From positions 1 to 33,254 of the forward strand of contig QHTD01000185.1 in assembly GCA_003220675.1 (NCBI GenBank): DNA of 33,254 nucleotides, written 5' to 3'. The DNA comes from Candidatus Rokuibacteriota bacterium. Lineage in GTDB: Bacteria > Methylomirabilota > Methylomirabilia > Rokubacteriales > CSP1-6. The notes beneath the pieces are model-generated. The model was not told where the DNA came from. It saw nothing but the letters and a program-made list of their open reading frames with translations, and did not search any database. How positions within the stretch are numbered: position 1 is the first letter of the stretch; each line of letters opens with the position of its first letter. Of this stretch, positions 9,435 through 18,642 are shown one piece after another. A program made the position numbers and the translations under genes.

Positions 9435-10127
9435 GTGCCTGACTCTCAGCTCTCCGCCGAGCTGTTCGAGTTCCTGCGGGAGCTCCGGAAGAACAACAAC
9501 CGCGAGTGGTTCCTGGCGAATAAGGCTTACTACGAGTCGGTCGTGCGCGACCCCCTTCTCCGCTTCATCGCCGAGGTGGGACCCCGGCTGCGCACGATCA
9601 GCCGCCACTTCCGAGACGGCTCGATGTTCCGGATCTATCGCGACATTCGGTTCTCGCGGGACAAGAGCCCGTACAAGACCCACGCCGCAGCCCACTTTCC
9701 TCACGCCGCCAGCAACCGAGACGTGCACGCGCCCGGGTTCTACCTGCACCTCGAGCCGAGGCACTGCTTCGCCGCCGCCGGGCTCTGGCATCCCGACGCG
9801 ACGACGCTGGAGAAGGTCCGGCGGCGGATCGCGAACCGGCCCGGCGCCTGGAAGGCGGTGCTGAGGCGGAGACTGCCGATCGAAGGCGATCGACTGAGCC
9901 GGCCGCCGCGGGGCTACGACCCGACGCACCCCCACATCGAAGACCTCAAGCTCAAGGACTTCATCACGCGCGTGACGTTCTCCGATGCCGCGGTGTGCAG
10001 TCCGCGCTTTCCCGCGGTGTTCGTGCGCGCCTGCAGGACGATGAGCCCGCTCACGGAGTTTCTCACCAAGGCGCTGAACCTCGACTACTCCACGGGGGGC
10101 AAGTCGGCGCCCGCCCACTCCGAGTAG
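9435..10127 (+). CDS. DUF2461 domain-containing protein
   Basis: GTG start likely; LFEFLRELRKNNNREWFLANKAYYESVVRDPLL...RDIRFSRDKSPYKTHAAAHF is characteristic of DUF2461. Confidence 0.88.
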   Translation: MPDSQLSAELFEFLRELRKNNNREWFLANKAYYESVVRDPLLRFIAEVGPRLRTISRHFRDGSMFRIYRDIRFSRDKSPYKTHAAAHFPHAASNRDVHAPGFYLHLEPRHCFAAAGLWHPDATTLEKVRRRIANRPGAWKAVLRRRLPIEGDRLSRPPRGYDPTHPHIEDLKLKDFITRVTFSDAAVCSPRFPAVFVRACRTMSPLTEFLTKALNLDYSTGGKSAPAHSE

Positions 10128-11611
10128 ATGATGAACTTGAAGGGATTCAACTGCTGGTGCCGCGCGCGGAGCCCGTCGAGAGCACGACGCCGAAGATCGG
10201 CCAGCGTTGAGCTCTCTCGGTGGTTGATCAGGCCGAGGTCCGCGACCTTCAAGGCCAGCGCATGATCGCCGCGGCCGAGCAGGGTCCGCGCGGTCTCGGC
10301 GAACGCGCTCTCGCGCCCGCCTGCCAGTAGCTCGAGCACCGCCGCCCACTCGCTGGGCGCCAGCACCTCGAGGCCCTCACCGTCCGGTTTCCAGTAGCCG
10401 GTCCGCTGATGGTAGAGGCGCTTGATGAAGTTGTCCCGCACCACCAGGAACCTGACGACGAGCCGTGGGTTCGCCTTGAGTGTGTCGGGCAGGATGTTCT
10501 CGTGAAGGATGTCCACGAGAGATCGCCCCTCGGCGATGCGCCTCAGCGCGCGCGCGTGGAGATCGCGCATCGCGCTCTCGACTCCGGGCAGTGCCTCGAT
10601 CGTGAAGAGCTCAGTGAGCGGCGGATGGCCGTGGATGAGGAGGCGCGGGGCCAGTGAGCGAATGAGAGCGATATTCTCGAAGAGCGCCTCCGGTGAGCCT
10701 TCGGGCAGGAATGGGGCGCCAAGGTACGGCATGAACGTGTCGCCGACGAAAAGGACGCCGCTCGCGGGGAGGTGGATCAAGAGCGCGTCCGATGTCTCGG
10801 CGCCGCGGACGGGATGAAGGACGAACTCGGTGCCACCAACCGTCAGCGTCTCGCGATGGTCTATCACGCGATCCGGCGCCAGCTCGTACCGGCGCGGGGC
10901 GTCGCCCCCGAAGAAGTAGCGAAACCCGACGCCGGTGTCGTTGACGATCTTGAGCTCGTCGGCGAACCGCGCGTTGGCGACCACCCGGGTGCTCGCGCCC
11001 CGGAGCGCCGGCAGGCCGCCGATGTGGTCCCAGTGCGCATGGGTGACGAGGACATGCGTGATGGGCGCGGCCGTGATCCGGCGGAGCGCCGCGAGCGCCG
11101 CCCGGGCGTTCGCCTCGGTCGTCCCGGCGTCGATCGCCACGATGCCGTCGTCCGTGACGACGAACGCGATGTCGGCGAAATCGTAACCCTGGGCGACGTA
11201 GACCCGCGGGGCCAGCTCGACCAGACGGGGCGGACGGAAGCGGAACCCGTCCTTTGCGGTCACCCAGTTGTCGGTGGTGAAGACGGGCAGCGTCGGATCG
11301 AGCGACGGGTAGCCCGAGCGCACGAGGGCGGCGTTGGCCTCGGCCTCCCGGCCGAGCGTCGTGTAGGCCTTCGCGAGGCCCCGGTAAACGCTTCGGCGCA
11401 GGCCGACCGGGAAGCGGTCCTTGTGGTCGAGGACCCACTGGAGATCGTCGACGGCCGCAGCGGCCTTCCCGAAGCGGGCCGGCAGCTCGGCGAGCACGAG
11501 CCCGCGGAAGTAGCGCGGCAGGCCCGGCTCCTGGGCAACGGCCCGGTCGAGCTTGGCGACGGCGTCGTTCACCCACGCCACCCGACGGAGCAAGAAGACG
11601 TCATCGGCCAC
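10085..11611 (-). CDS. MBL-fold metallo-hydrolase (annotated start is probably downstream of the true N-terminus; see frameshift finding)
   Basis: THAHWDHIGG metal-binding motif, DAGTTEANARAAL, LFVGDTFMPYLG; alkyl-sulfatase-like C-terminal helical region. 3' end overlaps the convergent DUF2461 gene by 43 nt. Confidence 0.85.
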   Translation of the reverse strand: MADDVFLLRRVAWVNDAVAKLDRAVAQEPGLPRYFRGLVLAELPARFGKAAAAVDDLQWVLDHKDRFPVGLRRSVYRGLAKAYTTLGREAEANAALVRSGYPSLDPTLPVFTTDNWVTAKDGFRFRPPRLVELAPRVYVAQGYDFADIAFVVTDDGIVAIDAGTTEANARAALAALRRITAAPITHVLVTHAHWDHIGGLPALRGASTRVVANARFADELKIVNDTGVGFRYFFGGDAPRRYELAPDRVIDHRETLTVGGTEFVLHPVRGAETSDALLIHLPASGVLFVGDTFMPYLGAPFLPEGSPEALFENIALIRSLAPRLLIHGHPPLTELFTIEALPGVESAMRDLHARALRRIAEGRSLVDILHENILPDTLKANPRLVVRFLVVRDNFIKRLYHQRTGYWKPDGEGLEVLAPSEWAAVLELLAGGRESAFAETARTLLGRGDHALALKVADLGLINHRESSTLADLRRRALDGLRARHQQLNPFKFIIYSEWAGADLPPVE

Positions 11612-11783
11612 GCGGGCCTGGAAAAATCCCTCGAGCGCGACGAACAGCGGCCGGTCGGGCGCGCTCTTCGCCCGCTCCTCGAAGTACGCAAGCGGGCCCA
11701 GCTCCGATCACCAGGAGAAGCCCGGTCACGAGTACCGAGGCGAGTCCCCACCGAAGCGTCGCTCCCATCATCGCGCTCTTCAT
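11601..11783 (-). pseudogene. Signal-peptide-encoding 5' segment, out of frame with the MBL-fold hydrolase
   Basis: ATG at 11783 overlaps the upstream TGA (ATGA). MKSAMMGATLRWGLASVLVTGLLLVIG... then runs out of frame; the neighbouring frame reads SELGPLAYFEERAKSAPDRPLFVALEGFFQARVADDVFLL, continuous with the MBL ORF. Confidence 0.6.
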
Positions 11784-11974
11784 GGCTTCTCCTCCAACGA
11801 GCCACCAACCAACATGAACGGAATGGATAGGGCCTTGACGCGGAGATTGAGATCTTCGATCAGGGATTCGGGCGACAGCGTCCAGCCGAACATCAACCAG
11901 TGATAACCGACGGTGCAGGCGACGGTAATCACGAGCAGCGTCAAGACGATCGCACTTACAACGTAGCCCCTCAT
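11780..11974 (-). CDS. Small hypothetical membrane protein
   Basis: 64 aa with one N-terminal TM segment; ATGA overlaps on both sides suggest translational coupling. Confidence 0.6.
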   Translation of the reverse strand: MRGYVVSAIVLTLLVITVACTVGYHWLMFGWTLSPESLIEDLNLRVKALSIPFMLVGGSLEEKP

Positions 11975-12324
11975 CCGGTGCGAGGCGACGTGTGAGCTTG
12001 AAGAAACTCAACCAATTGTTTCCTGCCTTCTTCGCTCAGTTCGAAGTCGACTGTCCGGCAAGCTCGAAGGGCCAGTCGGGCCGTACGGAGGATCCATGTG
12101 ATTCCCGACGCGCCAGCCGCCAGGCCGAGCACGCCGTAGAAGAGCACGAAGATCGCTGCGGGGAGAGCCTGCGTGAGGTCCCTCGGCAGCATGAAGGGAA
12201 GAAACGCTGCGACCGCAAAGATCGAGAGGAGAGAAAGGTGGCGACGCTGAAGCGCCCTGGCCTCCTCGAGAGCGGACGTTGTCGGCTGCGAGTCTGTGGA
12301 GACTGAGAGCAGTATCGTTGTCAT
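11971..12324 (-). CDS. Hypothetical membrane protein
   Basis: 117 aa, two hydrophobic segments (LSIFAVAAFLPFML; LPAAIFVLFYGVLGLAAGASGITWIL); overlaps the next gene by ATGA. Confidence 0.6.
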   Translation of the reverse strand: MTTILLSVSTDSQPTTSALEEARALQRRHLSLLSIFAVAAFLPFMLPRDLTQALPAAIFVLFYGVLGLAAGASGITWILRTARLALRACRTVDFELSEEGRKQLVEFLQAHTSPRTG

Positions 12325-12388
12325 TCACCAGAGTATCCCTCGCGCCGCAGCCGGCGACAATGCCCAAAGAGCGATCCATGTTTCGGCC

Positions 12389-12418
12389 TTGACACGCGAC
12401 GTGTCGGCACTGTATCAG
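12389..12418 (+). promoter_or_regulatory. Candidate sigma70-type promoter (TTGACA - 18 nt - TATCAG)
   Basis: TTGACA at 12389-12394 and TATCAG at 12413-12418, upstream of the first TRAP operon; near-identical arrangement at 23647-23675. Confidence 0.45.
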
Positions 12419-12458
12419 CGGCCATGGACGTCGAATCGATCTGAGGGAGGACACACCC

Positions 12459-13484
12459 ATGACACGCTGGACCTGGATCACGACGGCTCTCGCGGCGTTG
12501 GCCCTCGCGGCCGGCGGCGCGGCGCCGCTTATCCTGCCCGTCGGCGCGCAGCCCAAGCCGGTGGTCTGGAACCTGCCGCACGTGGCGGCGCCGACCTACT
12601 ACCACACTCTCAACCTGAACGCGCTCGCGGCGAAGCTGAAGGAGAAGTCGCAGGGACGGATGGAGATCCGCGTCCACCCCGCGTCGTCCCTCTATCCCTC
12701 GCACGAGATCATCCCGGCGGTGATCGAGGGCCGCGTCGAGATCGCCCCGGTGGTCTCGGGCTACCTCACCGACGTCCTCCTGGAGATCGGCCCCCTCGAC
12801 CTGCCGTTCATGACGAGCAATCTCGAGGAGCACCGCAAGGCCGCCGCGGAGCTGCGACCCTTCTTCACCGAGATGCTGGCCAAGAAGGGGCTCCGCCTGA
12901 TGGCCATCGAAGCCTGGCCATCGCAGCACGTCTTCGCCCACGCGCCGATGCGCACGCTGGCCGACTGGAAGGGCAAGAAGATCCGCGTGTACGGGGCCGA
13001 CTCCGCCAACTCGGCGCGGTTCCTCGGTGCCGCCCCCGTGAACATCGCCTTCGGCGAGGTCTACTCGGCGCTGGAGAAGAAAGTCGTCGACGGCGCCATC
13101 ACCTCGGCGACCAACGCGGAGCCCATGAAGTTCTTCGAGGTCGCGAAGTTCATCAACTACTGGTACCTGGCCGGCGCGGGGTCGGAGTGGCTGGTGGTGA
13201 ACCAGAAGGCCTGGGACGCGCTCCCGAAGGATCTGCAACAGGCCGTGAGCGACTCCTTCAAAGAGACCCGCTACGAAGACAAGGAGTGGGAGGACGCCAA
13301 GGCGTGGGAGGAGAAGGCGCGCAAGCGGCTGCCCGAGCTGGGCATGACGATCGTCGACCCGGCGCGGGAGGAGATCGAGAAGGCGCGCAAGCTGGCGCGC
13401 GCGGGCTGGGACATCTGGCTCTCGCGCACCGGTGCCGACGGCAAGCGCGGCTTTGAGCTGGCTCTGAAGGCGCTCGGCCGGTGA
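12459..13484 (+). CDS. dctP: TRAP transporter solute-binding protein (DctP family), system 1
   Basis: Signal peptide; VWNLPHVAAPTYYHTLNLNALAAKLKEKSQGRMEIRVHPASSLYPSHEII...GKKIRVYG; followed by DctQ/DctM genes. Confidence 0.9.
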   Translation: MTRWTWITTALAALALAAGGAAPLILPVGAQPKPVVWNLPHVAAPTYYHTLNLNALAAKLKEKSQGRMEIRVHPASSLYPSHEIIPAVIEGRVEIAPVVSGYLTDVLLEIGPLDLPFMTSNLEEHRKAAAELRPFFTEMLAKKGLRLMAIEAWPSQHVFAHAPMRTLADWKGKKIRVYGADSANSARFLGAAPVNIAFGEVYSALEKKVVDGAITSATNAEPMKFFEVAKFINYWYLAGAGSEWLVVNQKAWDALPKDLQQAVSDSFKETRYEDKEWEDAKAWEEKARKRLPELGMTIVDPAREEIEKARKLARAGWDIWLSRTGADGKRGFELALKALGR

Positions 13485-13993
13485 TCGGCTGGACGTCGAA
13501 GGCGGCCGGGCTGCTGGCAGGGCTCGGCGTGCTCGCCATGGCGGGGCTGATCACCTTCGACGTCCTCATGCGCTACTTTCTCGATCGGCCGCAGCTCTTC
13601 GTGGACGAGCTGGCGAGCTTCCTTCAGGTCTTCGTGGTCTTCGCCGGGCTTGCCTACACGTTCCGGGCAGGCGGGCACGTCCGGGTCGACCTCGTGACGT
13701 CGAGCCTGCCGCGGCCCGTCCGCGCCTGGCTGCGCGCCGTGACCCTCGCCCTCGGCCTGGCGTTTCTCGCCGCCGTGATCTGGGTCACGGCCCAGTCGGG
13801 CCTGAGCGCGTACGGCTACGGCCGCGTGTCGGCCGTGATGCTCTACCCGCTCTGGATCCCGATGCTCCTGATCCCCGCCGGTCTCCTGCTCATGGGCGTC
13901 GCCATGCTCGCCGCCTTCGTGCGACAGGTTCGCGTGAGCCTCGGGCCCCTGGAGGGCCGTGACGAAGCTCCACCCCCGGACCGCCGCGCTTGA
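13481..13993 (+). CDS. dctQ: TRAP transporter small permease (DctQ), system 1
   Basis: 170 aa with four TM segments; VLMRYFLDRPQLFVDELASFLQVFVVFAGLAYTFRAGGHVRVD. Confidence 0.9.
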   Translation: MIGWTSKAAGLLAGLGVLAMAGLITFDVLMRYFLDRPQLFVDELASFLQVFVVFAGLAYTFRAGGHVRVDLVTSSLPRPVRAWLRAVTLALGLAFLAAVIWVTAQSGLSAYGYGRVSAVMLYPLWIPMLLIPAGLLLMGVAMLAAFVRQVRVSLGPLEGRDEAPPPDRRA

Positions 13994-15303
13994 GCGAACC
14001 CGTCCTCGGCGCGCTCCTCATCGCGCTGATGTTCGTCCTGTTCGCGATGGGGCTCGAGATCGCGGTGTCGCTCGGCGTCGTCGGCGTGCTCGGGCTGCTC
14101 TGGCTCAAGGGCTGGACGGTCGGGCTCGGCGTCGTCGGGTCGGTCGCGTGGTCGAACGCCACCAGTTTCTCCTTCATCGCGGTCCCGCTCTTCGTCTTCA
14201 TGAGCGCGATCCTTCTCCACTCGGGCATCGGCCGGGGGCTCTTCACGGCCGTCGCGCGCTGGGTCGGCTTCCTGCCGGGCGGGCTTGCCGTCGCCAGCGT
14301 CTTCTCGTGCGCGATTTTCGCGGCGGTCTCCGGCTCCAGCGTGGCGACGGCGGCGACCATCGGCATGATCGCGATCCCCGAGATGGAGCGACGCGGCTAC
14401 GGCCGCCCCCTCATCTGCGGCTCGCTGGCCGCGGGCGGGACGCTGGGGATCCTCATCCCGCCCTCGATCCCGATGATCATCTACGGCGTGATGACCGAAA
14501 CCTCGGTCGGTCACCTCTACATGGCGGGCATCGTGCCCGGCGTGATCCTCTCCCTCATGTTCGCCGTGGCGATCGTCCTCTACGCCGTCGCGCGGCCGGA
14601 GGCGGCGCCGCGCCGAAGCGAGGACCGCGGCTCGCTCCGCGACAAGGTTCGATCGGTCGTCGAGGTCGCGCCCGTCGCGGTGCTCATCGTCGTCGTGCTC
14701 GGCGGCATGTACGTCGGCGTCGTGACTCCGACCGAGGCGGCCGCCCTCGGCTCGACGGTGAGCCTCGTCCTCGCCGCGCTGGCGCGCGGCCTCACCTGGC
14801 GGGCCCTCAACCGCGCCTTCCAGGAGACCGTGCGGACGACGTCGATGGTCGTGCTCATCATCATCTTCGCGTCCATCTTCTCGCACGTCATGGCGCTCAT
14901 CGGCGCGCCCAGCGCGCTCTTCGCCACCGTCGTCGGCCTGGGGCTGCCGAGGTGGGCGCTCTTCACGCTGATCTTCGCGTTCCTCCTGCTCATCGCCTAC
15001 GCGCTCGAGGAGCTGTCGGTGATGATCATCATCCTGCCGATCCTCTTCCCGCTGGTCACGGGCCTCGGCTTCGATCCGGTGTGGTTCGGGGTCATCATGG
15101 TCGTCTGGCTCGAGATCGGCTTCATCACGCCGCCGGTCGGGCTGAACCTCTTCGTGATCCAGGGGCTGATGCCGGGCCTCAGCGGCCGGCAGATCACGCT
15201 CGGCACGACGCCGTTCGTGGTCCTGATGATTCTGCTCGTCGTGCTGCTCTTCCTCGTCCCGGACCTGGCGCTCTGGCTGCCGCGGCAGATGCTGGTGAAG
15301 TAA
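13990..15303 (+). CDS. dctM: TRAP transporter large permease (DctM), system 1
   Basis: 437 aa; SVATAATIGMIAIPEMERRGYGRPLICGSLAAGGTLGILIPPSIPMIIYGVMTETSVG; GFITPPVGLNLFVIQG. Confidence 0.94.
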   Translation: MSEPVLGALLIALMFVLFAMGLEIAVSLGVVGVLGLLWLKGWTVGLGVVGSVAWSNATSFSFIAVPLFVFMSAILLHSGIGRGLFTAVARWVGFLPGGLAVASVFSCAIFAAVSGSSVATAATIGMIAIPEMERRGYGRPLICGSLAAGGTLGILIPPSIPMIIYGVMTETSVGHLYMAGIVPGVILSLMFAVAIVLYAVARPEAAPRRSEDRGSLRDKVRSVVEVAPVAVLIVVVLGGMYVGVVTPTEAAALGSTVSLVLAALARGLTWRALNRAFQETVRTTSMVVLIIIFASIFSHVMALIGAPSALFATVVGLGLPRWALFTLIFAFLLLIAYALEELSVMIIILPILFPLVTGLGFDPVWFGVIMVVWLEIGFITPPVGLNLFVIQGLMPGLSGRQITLGTTPFVVLMILLVVLLFLVPDLALWLPRQMLVK

Positions 15304-15346
15304 ACTACCCGGCGGCAAGGATCGTCACCGCCGAGTGGAGGAGCAC

Positions 15347-16384
15347 ATGTCGACCGTAAGGAGTGTCGTGAGGAGTGTCGTGTTCGCCGCGCTGGCTGGC
15401 AGCGTCGTCGCCGCCCAGCCGGCGCTCGCGCAAACCACGCTCACGATGTCCTCGTGGGTTTCGCCAACTCACCACATTACCGCCGTCGTGCTGCAGGGCT
15501 GGGCGAACGAGGCGGAGAAGGTCACGAACGGCCGCGTCAAGTTCCAGATGCTGCCCAAGCACCCCTCGGCCCCGCCCGGCACGTTCGACGCGGTGAGGGA
15601 GGGCCTGGTGGACCTTTCGTACGTCACCGCGAGCTACACGCCGGCGCGACACATCATGCCGATGCTCCCGGAGCTGCCCGGCGCCGGGGACACCGCGCTC
15701 GTCAACTCGGTTGCCTACTCGCGGATCCACTGGAAGCACTTGCACAAGGTCGGCGAGTACAAGGGCGTGAAGCTGCTGGGTGTCTTCACCCACGGCCCCG
15801 GCCAGATGTTCACCAAGAGGCCTGTCCACAACATCAACGACGTGCAGGGCCTCAAGATCCGCACCGGCGGCGGCGTCGCCGAGGCGGTGGCGAAGGCGCT
15901 CGGCACCTCGGCGTTCGTGAAGCCGGCGCCGGAATCCTACGAGCTGCTGAAGTCTGGCGTCGCCGACGGCGTGTTCTTCCCGATGGAGTCGATCATCTCG
16001 TTCAAGCTCGACACCGTGCTCGAGCAAGCGACGCTGTTCCCCGGCGGGATGTACAGCTCGGCCTTCGGCTTCTTCATGAATGAGGAGAAGTGGAACAAGC
16101 TGCCGAAGCAGGACCAGGACGCGATCGACAAGATCTCCGGCGAGTGGATCGCGCGTCACGCCGGGCAGTCGTGGGACGAGGCCGACAAGAAGGGCCTGGA
16201 GGTGCTGAAGAAGTCCGGCGTCAAGATCGTCAACGCCGACCCCGCCTTCGTCGCGGAGGTGAAGAAGCGGTCCGCCCCGATCATCGAGGACTGGATCCAG
16301 AAGGCCAGCGCCAAGGGCGTGGATGCCGCCAAGATCCTCGCCGAGTTCCGCGAAGAGCTGAAGAAGGTCGCTGCGGGCAAGTGA
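15347..16384 (+). CDS. dctP: TRAP transporter solute-binding protein (DctP family), system 2
   Basis: GGAG ribosome-binding site; signal peptide; TLTMSSWVSPTHHITAVVLQGWANEAEKVTNGRVKFQML...; NDVQGLKIRTGGG. Confidence 0.92.
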   Translation: MSTVRSVVRSVVFAALAGSVVAAQPALAQTTLTMSSWVSPTHHITAVVLQGWANEAEKVTNGRVKFQMLPKHPSAPPGTFDAVREGLVDLSYVTASYTPARHIMPMLPELPGAGDTALVNSVAYSRIHWKHLHKVGEYKGVKLLGVFTHGPGQMFTKRPVHNINDVQGLKIRTGGGVAEAVAKALGTSAFVKPAPESYELLKSGVADGVFFPMESIISFKLDTVLEQATLFPGGMYSSAFGFFMNEEKWNKLPKQDQDAIDKISGEWIARHAGQSWDEADKKGLEVLKKSGVKIVNADPAFVAEVKKRSAPIIEDWIQKASAKGVDAAKILAEFREELKKVAAGK

Positions 16385-16836
16385 GGGAGCGACGCGCCGA
16401 CACGATCCTCGGCGTCGCCGCGTCCGCCATCCTCCTGGCCATGATGCTCCTCACGTTCGTAGACGTGGTGGCGCGGTACGTCTTCAGCCGCCCGGTGAGG
16501 GGCGCCTTCGAGGTGACCGAGCTGATGCTGGTGGTGCTGATCTTCGCCGGGCTGCCGCTCGTGTCGTGGGCCGACGAGCACGCGCTCATGGATTTCATCG
16601 ACCGCCTGCTCCGCGCCCGCGCGCGGCGCTGGCTCGTGCGCGGGGTGCACGCGGCGTGCGCCGGTATGCTGTTCCTCCTCACCTGGCTCATGTGGCTCAA
16701 GGCCGACCGGATCTGGGCCTACCGCGACGCCACCGACGTGCTGCGCATCGTGTACGGCCCGTTCGTCTACTTCATGGCGGTCATGATCGGGCTCGCGGGG
16801 CTGATTCACCTCTACAAGGTGGTGGAGCGCCGATGA
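16381..16836 (+). CDS. dctQ: TRAP transporter small permease (DctQ), system 2
   Basis: GTGA overlap with the upstream stop; VRERRADTILGVAASAILLAMMLLTFVDVVARYVFSRPVRGAFEVTELMLVVLIFAGLPLVSWADEHALMDF. Confidence 0.9.
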   Translation: MRERRADTILGVAASAILLAMMLLTFVDVVARYVFSRPVRGAFEVTELMLVVLIFAGLPLVSWADEHALMDFIDRLLRARARRWLVRGVHAACAGMLFLLTWLMWLKADRIWAYRDATDVLRIVYGPFVYFMAVMIGLAGLIHLYKVVERR

Positions 16837-18131
16837 CCGAGGGGCTCGTCGGCCTCACCGTGATGATGCTGCTCGCCTTCCTGCGCGTGCCCATCGCATA
16901 CGCCATGGGCATCGTCGGCGTCGTCGGCTACGCCTACATGCGCGACTGGAGCTGGGCGGTGGCGTTCGCCATGGCTCAGACCAAGCTGTACGAGACCGGG
17001 CGGAGCTACACGCTCTCGGTGGTGCCGCTCTTCATCCTGATGGGCAACTTCGTCACGCGCGCCGGCATGTCGCGGGAGCTGTTCCGTGCCGCTTACGCCT
17101 TTATCGGCCACCTGCGCGGCGGCCTGGCGATGGCCACCGTGTGGGCCTCGGCCGGCTTCGGCGGGATCTGCGGCTCCTCCATCGCCACCGCGGCGACGAT
17201 GGCGAAGGTGGCCTATCCCTCGATGAAGCGGTTCGGCTACTCCGACAAGCTCGCGGCGGGCACCGTCGCCTCGGCCGGCACGCTCGGCATCATGATCCCG
17301 CCCTCCACCATCATGGTGATCTACGGTATCTTCACCGAGACCAACATCGGCAAGCTCTTCATGGCCGGGATCCTTCCCGGCATCCTCGGCGCGTGCCTGC
17401 TCTGCCTCGCCATCGTGTACATGACGTGGCGCGAGCCGGGCTCGGGCCCGCCCGGCCCGCGCTCGAGCTGGCGTGAGCGCGGGCTCGCGCTCAAAGACGT
17501 GTGGGGCGTGGCGGCGCTGTTCCTGTTCGTGATGGGCGGCATCTACGGCGGCCTCTTCACCGCCACCGAGGGCGCGGGCATGGGCGCCGCCGGCGCCATG
17601 GTCTTCGCGCTGGGGCGCGGCGCGCTCACGTTGAAGACGCTCTACGACGCGCTCCTCGAGAGCGCGCGCACCACGGCCATGCTGTTCCTGATCCTGATCG
17701 GTGCCTTGATGTTCGCGGAGTTCGTCAACATCACGACGATGCCGGCCGACCTCAAAGCCGTCGTCTCGGGCCTGGGCCTCTCCCCCATCATGGTGGTGGC
17801 GGCGATCTGCGCGATCTACGTGGTGCTCGGCACGGCGATGGAGGAGCTGTCGATGGTGCTGCTCACCATGCCCGTGTTCTTCCCGGTGGTTGTGCACCTC
17901 GGGTTCGACCCCGTCTGGTTCGGGATCATCATCGTGTGCGTCGTCGAGATCGGACTGATCAGCCCGCCCGTCGGGATGAACATGTTCGTGCTCAAGACGC
18001 TGTTGCCGGAGGTCTCGACGGGGACCGTGTTCCGTGGTGTGATGCCGTTCATGTGGGCCGACGTGGTGCGCCTCGCCATTCTGGTCGCGTTTCCCGCGAT
18101 CTCGCTGTGGCTGCCGAGCATGATGCGCTGA
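16833..18131 (+). CDS. dctM: TRAP transporter large permease (DctM), system 2
   Basis: ATGA overlap with the upstream gene; SSIATAATMAKVAYPSMKRFGYSDKLAAGTVASAGTLGIMIPPSTIMVIYGIFTETNIG; LISPPVGMNMFVLK. Confidence 0.93.
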   Translation: MTEGLVGLTVMMLLAFLRVPIAYAMGIVGVVGYAYMRDWSWAVAFAMAQTKLYETGRSYTLSVVPLFILMGNFVTRAGMSRELFRAAYAFIGHLRGGLAMATVWASAGFGGICGSSIATAATMAKVAYPSMKRFGYSDKLAAGTVASAGTLGIMIPPSTIMVIYGIFTETNIGKLFMAGILPGILGACLLCLAIVYMTWREPGSGPPGPRSSWRERGLALKDVWGVAALFLFVMGGIYGGLFTATEGAGMGAAGAMVFALGRGALTLKTLYDALLESARTTAMLFLILIGALMFAEFVNITTMPADLKAVVSGLGLSPIMVVAAICAIYVVLGTAMEELSMVLLTMPVFFPVVVHLGFDPVWFGIIIVCVVEIGLISPPVGMNMFVLKTLLPEVSTGTVFRGVMPFMWADVVRLAILVAFPAISLWLPSMMR

Positions 18132-18155
18132 CCGCGCGAACGCTCGGCGCGCAGA

Positions 18156-18533
18156 TCAGGCGAGGACGAGACGGGCCGGCTGGAGCGTGCGGCTGAACGG
18201 GTTCAGGACGAAGCCCAGGATCTCGAGGGTGACGGCTCCGAGGAGCGCCTCGTCACCCACTTCGCCGAGGATGACCGGCGTGTGGCCTTCGCCCTGCGGC
18301 AGCGCGATGTGGCATTCGGAGACGTCGCGCTCGATCTGCGTGCCGTCGGCCAGAACGAAGGTCATGCGTCGCTTGGGCGCCAGGCCGAGCGCGCGCCAGT
18401 CTGCCGGAGGCAGAAGGCTGTACTTCGCCCCGCTGTCGACCATGAATCGCACCGTGCGAGAAGTGCCGGAGAGGCCGGTGACCACGCCCTCGACGTATGT
18501 CAGTCCCACCAGATCGCTCCTCGCATCGCTCAC
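18156..18533 (-). CDS. Retropepsin-like (clan AA) aspartic protease
   Basis: 125 aa; FMVDSGAKYSLLP (D-S/T-G motif), ILGEVGDEALLGAVTLEILGFVLNPFSRTLQP. Confidence 0.8.
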   Translation of the reverse strand: MSDARSDLVGLTYVEGVVTGLSGTSRTVRFMVDSGAKYSLLPPADWRALGLAPKRRMTFVLADGTQIERDVSECHIALPQGEGHTPVILGEVGDEALLGAVTLEILGFVLNPFSRTLQPARLVLA

Positions 18534-18642
18534 GTCTCCTCACCCGCGATTGTAGTAGAACGCGAGCCGCCATGGCCCTTGCGTTTGGATGGCGACAATG
18601 CTCTCCTATGCGCCGCCCGATCCGCCGCTCAGGAGGAAGCCA

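Noticed and set aside
12358-12380. caatgcccaaagagcgatcc resembling caatgcccaaagcgcgatac at ~29593
   Set aside because: About 20 nt with two mismatches and no shared flanks; not enough to call a repeat element.
13843-15318. 491-aa minus-strand ORF rich in D/E/R/H
   Set aside because: Antisense shadow of the DctM gene caused by high GC3; low-complexity charged composition and no domain signal. The same applies to 16812-17897(-), 5589-6827(-) and 27784-29298(+).
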